Assembly (NCBI GenBank): GCA_017437205.1
Contig: JAFSBP010000355.1
Span: 1-8,591 of the forward strand
Origin: Lachnospiraceae bacterium
Lineage (GTDB): Bacteria > Bacillota > Clostridia > Lachnospirales > Lachnospiraceae
Reading direction: 5' to 3'
DNA: 8,591 nt
Shown: positions 6,401 through 8,591 of the stretch, piece after piece
Numbering within the stretch: the stretch's first letter is position 1
Layout: each line of letters starts with the position of its first letter
Position numbers and translations under genes: made by a program
The notes under the pieces: model-generated
Databases searched by the model: none
Told to the model about the DNA's origin: nothing
What the model saw: only the letters and a program-made list of their open reading frames with translations

Positions 6401-8591
6401 GCCGACCAACTTGATACTGTTGCTTTCCGGGCGAATTTCTGCAACCTTATTGTGCATCTTGTACCATTCTGCACCCAAATTGCCGTACCGCCAAATATTG
6501 CCATCATTATACCAGGTCAACGGACGTGCATCTTCCATCACATATTCCACTCCGGTGGAACTGGGATTTACGACATTACCTGCATCCAACACCTCTCCCA
6601 AAGGAATGGTTGTTGCGTCAGGATATCTAGCCAAAGTAAGCACCTCACCATTCATGGACAGCGCAAATCTCGGGCCTCCAAATCTTCCCGTAGCAATACT
6701 TCCAACTTCTGAAATACCCAATGCTTTTAAATCCACCACCATAATCTGATCTTTTACAGATGCATGCAGTCGATTTAGTATCGCTTCATCTGTCACCTTA
6801 GTAAAGCTCGAACCCAAGATATCTGTACCTCCGGTAACCACAACCTCGTCGTTACCATACGCACTGATTATAACAGGAATTCCATCTTTACCGGAATGAA
6901 CTTCATTCAAGGAAATGCCATCTGATGCCATGTATGTTCCTTCATGCAGATAAATAACAATTCCTTTTACATCCAGCTCTTTAAGTTCCTCTATATAACT
7001 AAACGCTTTTGCCATTGTATAAAATGGTGCTGACAAGCTACCATTATTGTTATCATCTCCGCCGGGAGATACATGCAACTCCACAGCGCCCTGAATTGCT
7101 ACCGGCTGTATAACGTTAACTTCTGTTTCAGCAACACCCAAATCCTCTAATTTCTGTAAATAAACTTCATATGCATTTGCATTTGGAGCAAGAGGTGTAA
7201 ATGTTCCATTCGGCAATCCCAAGTCTAAATTCAATACCGTTCCGTCTGTCCCCTGCTCTCCGATGGACAACCTTGCCACCTTCATCGTCCATGATACTCT
7301 GGATGCACTTGCTTCAAATTTCAACTGATGATCCAAAGGCTCTATAAGTTTAAATACATCACCGGTTCCGACAGGTGCATCAATCAGCGCCGTTGTCGTA
7401 TTCCATTCTGTACTCGCTTTTGTAAGAACAACATTTACTTCATTCTCCGGTACGAATTCCAGTGTCAGCTTACTGTCATCGGTTGCATATATGGTCTTAA
7501 CGGAATCCCAGTATGTTTTAACTTCGTTAGAAACAGTCACATCAGAGCTTGTCAACTTAAGTGCCGTAAATCCCTGTACTTCCGCGCCCATGACTGCACT
7601 CTCATTGTTTTTATAATGATAAACCGTATCACCCTTTACAGTTGATCCCGCCTGCTTGGCTGTCAGATTAGCAATCGTTCCTCCTGTATGGGTAACAACA
7701 ATGTTCCCTTTTACATGTCCGTTTGAGCCGGATTTATATGCAGCTCCATACAATTTTGTAATCGTACCACTGTTTACATTGATATCCACGTTCTCATGCA
7801 CAATTGCCTGACCAAGCGTTCCGTATAAAGTCCCAATTGTTGCATTAGCAATATTGATAGACACGCTCTTATGCGCAGCTTGATCATCCTTGCCATCGCC
7901 CGATCCATATAAAGTTCCAATCTCTCCGCCATCAATATTAAGAGTTACCGAATAATCTCCTCCGTTAGTAATACCCTGCGCCCCGTTTCCACCACCAATC
8001 AAATAGTTTACCTTACCGCTCTTCATGGTGAATTCAATATTTCCCCTTGCAAATTGAGGCTTAGATCCATTAATTGTCACATTATATACGTTTGATGAGG
8101 TTCCCAGATAAATCTTTTCTGCAATCGTTTCACCGGTTATCCCCTCACCAAGACACAGTTTAAAATAATCCGCAACGATCTGTGTTGCACCACTTGCAAT
8201 TTTAACATTTTCGATGGTAGTATTTCCCATCAAAGCCCATATTCCGGATAAACTCAGTTCAGCACTCTCCCTATAGTCATCCGCACCGTATACTGAGGTA
8301 ATAACGACTTCTCCATCATGCTTTGCCAAATAATAATAGTTATTTTTTAATACCACTCTAGGTGATTCGCCGACTTCGACAGTTCCACAAATAACAATAT
8401 ACGTCTTCACATTATTTGCCGGAATCTTTGCATAAGCCCCTGCTAATGTCGCCAGTGGCGCTTCTTTTTCACCGGAGTTACTATCTGCAGCACCATTTCC
8501 TCCTACATATAATACAGTCTCACCCGCGCCCTTTACAAATAATCTAAAGTGACCTTTATTTACAACCAACCCACTAATGAAGAAACAACAC
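3437..8591 (-). CDS. Giant wall-anchored right-handed beta-helix protein (GH141-like), 5' end outside window
   Basis: At least 1,710 residues. The frame is open to the right edge (it reads CCFFISGL just before the TTG at 8569), so the true start and signal peptide are beyond the window. Residues here are numbered from that TTG. Residues 17-320 begin with YVGGNG..DSNSGEKEAPLATL and continue as a solenoid of LYG repeats. Residues 497-1150 open with a second such module, LHVSPGGDDNNNGSLSAPF, then GEVLTLARYPD (641-651) and many N/V/I-rich helix turns (about 785-1010) with YDYGSIYV (933-940) and SIYLDEGTRG (968-977). This resembles GH141-type glycosidases (fucosidase and xylanase activities known), but the catalytic residues are not certain. 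An FN3-like domain (about 1172-1266), FIVAR-like helices (1276-1353) and a LamG- or DUF1080-like jelly roll (1355-1549) follow. Then come SEGEDEE, (STE)x31 (1558-1650), VPTGD (1675-1679), a membrane segment (about 1683-1703) and a KGKER tail. It is probably displayed on the wall to bind or cut a glycan. Confidence 0.85.
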   Translation of the reverse strand, partial: CCFFISGLVVNKGHFRLFVKGAGETVLYVGGNGAADSNSGEKEAPLATLAGAYAKIPANNVKTYIVICGTVEVGESPRVVLKNNYYYLAKHDGEVVITSVYGADDYRESAELSLSGIWALMGNTTIENVKIASGATQIVADYFKLCLGEGITGETIAEKIYLGTSSNVYNVTINGSKPQFARGNIEFTMKSGKVNYLIGGGNGAQGITNGGDYSVTLNIDGGEIGTLYGSGDGKDDQAAHKSVSINIANATIGTLYGTLGQAIVHENVDINVNSGTITKLYGAAYKSGSNGHVKGNIVVTHTGGTIANLTAKQAGSTVKGDTVYHYKNNESAVMGAEVQGFTALKLTSSDVTVSNEVKTYWDSVKTIYATDDSKLTLEFVPENEVNVVLTKASTEWNTTTALIDAPVGTGDVFKLIEPLDHQLKFEASASRVSWTMKVARLSIGEQGTDGTVLNLDLGLPNGTFTPLAPNANAYEVYLQKLEDLGVAETEVNVIQPVAIQGAVELHVSPGGDDNNNGSLSAPFYTMAKAFSYIEELKELDVKGIVIYLHEGTYMASDGISLNEVHSGKDGIPVIISAYGNDEVVVTGGTDILGSSFTKVTDEAILNRLHASVKDQIMVVDLKALGISEVGSIATGRFGGPRFALSMNGEVLTLARYPDATTIPLGEVLDAGNVVNPSSTGVEYVMEDARPLTWYNDGNIWRYGNLGAEWYKMHNKVAEIRPESNSIKLVGSDSRFAATGENHNHYYYNVLEELTVPGEYYVDFTTGKLYLYPIADMSSAVVSFTSTGNDLIRLSGTENIVLNGLTIENGSGYGIYMADCTNTLVQNCVIRHVETGINIEGKNSGIIYSEISETNGRPVNMGTSEIEYNYSDPAHNFVQNCYIHSTGMIGSSNSGIYMYGIQNVISHNLIQGTFAVSVYLSNASECIVEYNEIVGGPNGAYDYGSIYVASGGTGNHIRYNYIHDTARHSKQENPTSIYLDEGTRGQFVYGNIMKNVQDGIFMHFGSDNVVLNNIVMSSREGRRTTPIWCNEKMADCTIADRWERSSGWRDCYEFWLAMSEGEKAEFKQRYPSYAELWENVKAAVEAAGGSTDTGLGLFTAEGNYAKNNILVYFEGIQLDGREHVIVDNAVLQEDPFVDAANHNFALKSSVDLGFNYQKVDMSRIGLVTVQKDSIHAFTPYAPSNGYDEVDPYNVLLKWTLAGGADTYHITIATNAELTENVKEITSEDTYVYFGRDQYFTFDGTYYWKVVANSTAESRDTTPVSSTVFSFTTMTEDKYFEYNKADLDELNAAIAEAEAFIAEMKEIQEGGLYNEGSKETLQSAINKAMAVVAAGERQDQTVVNAACMELKNSVKEARVNRKIQYITFEEINATDWSDPSSQKVNAQVQGDVLQLVITGSKRSEAVYRNGLGSRDILCFQYKLDQFSAWNGFAIAQATNSKFITSGTDGYFICINPTQVELQKYSADGGKVAQINVPIDSTVFKIGEYNDIEIGAVNYVDGSVGIHFKINDTVIFDMATCLDTKTDNEIVGTPIYGVTGFGVVVNPTNGQNAYLMKSDMSEGEDEESTESTESTESTESTESTESTESTESTESTESTESTESTESTESTESTESTESTESTESTESTESTESTESTESTESTESTESTESTESTESTESIESAETDKFAEMINEETDDDSDSVPTGDNSHMFLWSMTAMVSMLVMMVFVEIKGKERNN
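3440..3550 (-). other. C-terminal wall-sorting signal with noncanonical VPTGD motif
   Basis: The last 37 residues show the usual three parts of a sortase substrate: a short motif (SVPTGDN, with VPTGD at 3533-3547), a hydrophobic stretch beginning MFLWSMTAMVSML and ending near VFVEI, and a short basic tail, KGKERNN. The motif differs from LPXTG: Pro is directly next to Thr, and Leu is replaced. Similar P-T-G-D tails are, from general knowledge, common in Clostridia surface proteins. Confidence 0.7.
3443..3450 (-). promoter_or_regulatory. Ribosome binding site of the GH29 gene, inside the upstream gene
   Basis: The minus strand reads AAAGGAAC within the last codons of the giant surface-protein gene. 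Eleven bases separate AAAGGA from the TTG start at 3433, a longer spacing than at the other genes here. With the non-ATG start this points to modest translation that may depend on ribosomes finishing the upstream gene. Confidence 0.5.
3618..3712. repeat. First copy of a 95-bp perfect direct repeat inside the STE array
   Basis: Ten consecutive 9-bp units with wobble types B-A-A-B-A-C-A-C-A-D (A=AGTT, B=GGTC, C=GGTT, D=AGTC), plus five shared bases. The same order recurs 171 bp (19 units) further on. Confidence 0.85.
3620..3898 (-). repeat. Thirty-one tandem 9-bp units encoding (Ser-Thr-Glu)31
   Basis: On the plus strand the unit is GATTCRGTY, repeated without interruption from 3618 to 3896. 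On the coding strand this gives TCR-ACY-GAA, and only the wobble bases of Ser and Thr vary; Glu is always GAA. Four unit types occur: AGTT 17 times, GGTC 8, GGTT 4 and AGTC 2. The array ends in two degenerate units, Ser-Ile-Glu and Ser-Ala-Glu, just before the sorting region. The acidic, Ser/Thr-rich product is a likely extended stalk across the cell wall, perhaps glycosylated. Confidence 0.95.
3789..3883. repeat. Second copy of the 95-bp perfect direct repeat inside the STE array
   Basis: Units 20-29 of the array have the identical wobble order to units 1-10. The match ends where 3884 (G) differs from 3713 (A), and on the other side where 3788 (C) differs from 3617 (T). It implies a segmental duplication within the array. 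Confidence 0.85.
7610..8056 (-). repeat. Degenerate LYG repeats in the N-terminal beta-solenoid of the giant protein
   Basis: Residues about 172-320 hold successive turns of roughly 25-30 residues, each with a G-x-I/V-x-x-L-Y/I-G core: SGKVNYLIGGG, GGEIGTLYGSG, NATIGTLYGTL, SGTITKLYGAA and GGTIANLTAKQ. Each is followed by a V-x-I-N-I/V strand. This is a protein-level repeat, not a DNA-level one, and suggests a beta-solenoid adhesion or spacer module ahead of the main beta-helix. Confidence 0.6.

Noticed and set aside
8567..8569. TTG as the real start of the giant surface protein.
   Set aside because: The frame stays open to the window edge, no ribosome binding site precedes it, and a wall-anchored protein needs a signal peptide that is not visible here.

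Overview
The window holds five genes, all on the minus strand and almost gapless (3, 20, 77 and 24 bp between them). They read right to left as one probable operon of a Gram-positive anaerobic gut or rumen Clostridia, most likely Lachnospiraceae-like. That guess rests on the moderate-to-low GC, strong AGGAGG-like ribosome binding sites, a FIVAR-like module with an LPXTG-type wall-sorting tail, and Fe-S enzymes of kinds common in strict anaerobes. Both window edges cut genes, so neither the operon promoter nor its terminator is visible.

Layout in transcription order. (1) 8591-3437: a very large secreted wall-anchored protein, 5' end outside the window. It has an N-terminal beta-solenoid, a right-handed parallel beta-helix resembling GH141-type glycosidases, an FN3-like domain, FIVAR-like helices, a jelly-roll-like domain, a (Ser-Thr-Glu)x31 stalk and a noncanonical VPTGD sorting tail. 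(2) 3433-2477: a compact GH29 alpha-L-fucosidase without signal peptide, started at TTG. (3) 2456-1368: a protein with two Fe-S clusters, distantly like QueG epoxyqueuosine reductase and reductive dehalogenases. (4) A perfect 16-bp inverted repeat at 1313-1359. (5) 1290-268: a peptidase-U32-like TIM-barrel protein with many cysteines. (6) 243-1: the first 81 codons of a protein resembling GH20 beta-hexosaminidases.

Working model (inference): the wall-bound beta-helix protein binds or cuts a fucose-containing glycan outside the cell, and the GH29 and GH20-like enzymes trim imported fragments in the cytoplasm. The two Fe-S proteins have no standard role in such a locus. U32 proteins (UbiU/UbiV, RlhA, TrhP) take part in oxygen-independent hydroxylations, and QueG-like proteins are reductases, so the pair may carry out an undescribed anaerobic redox step on a sugar, an aglycone or a tRNA. 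This pairing, and the repeat array with its purely synonymous variation and a 95-bp internal duplication, are the points most worth following. No tRNA, rRNA, CRISPR array, transposase or phage gene was seen, and no non-coding stretch exceeds about 80 bp.
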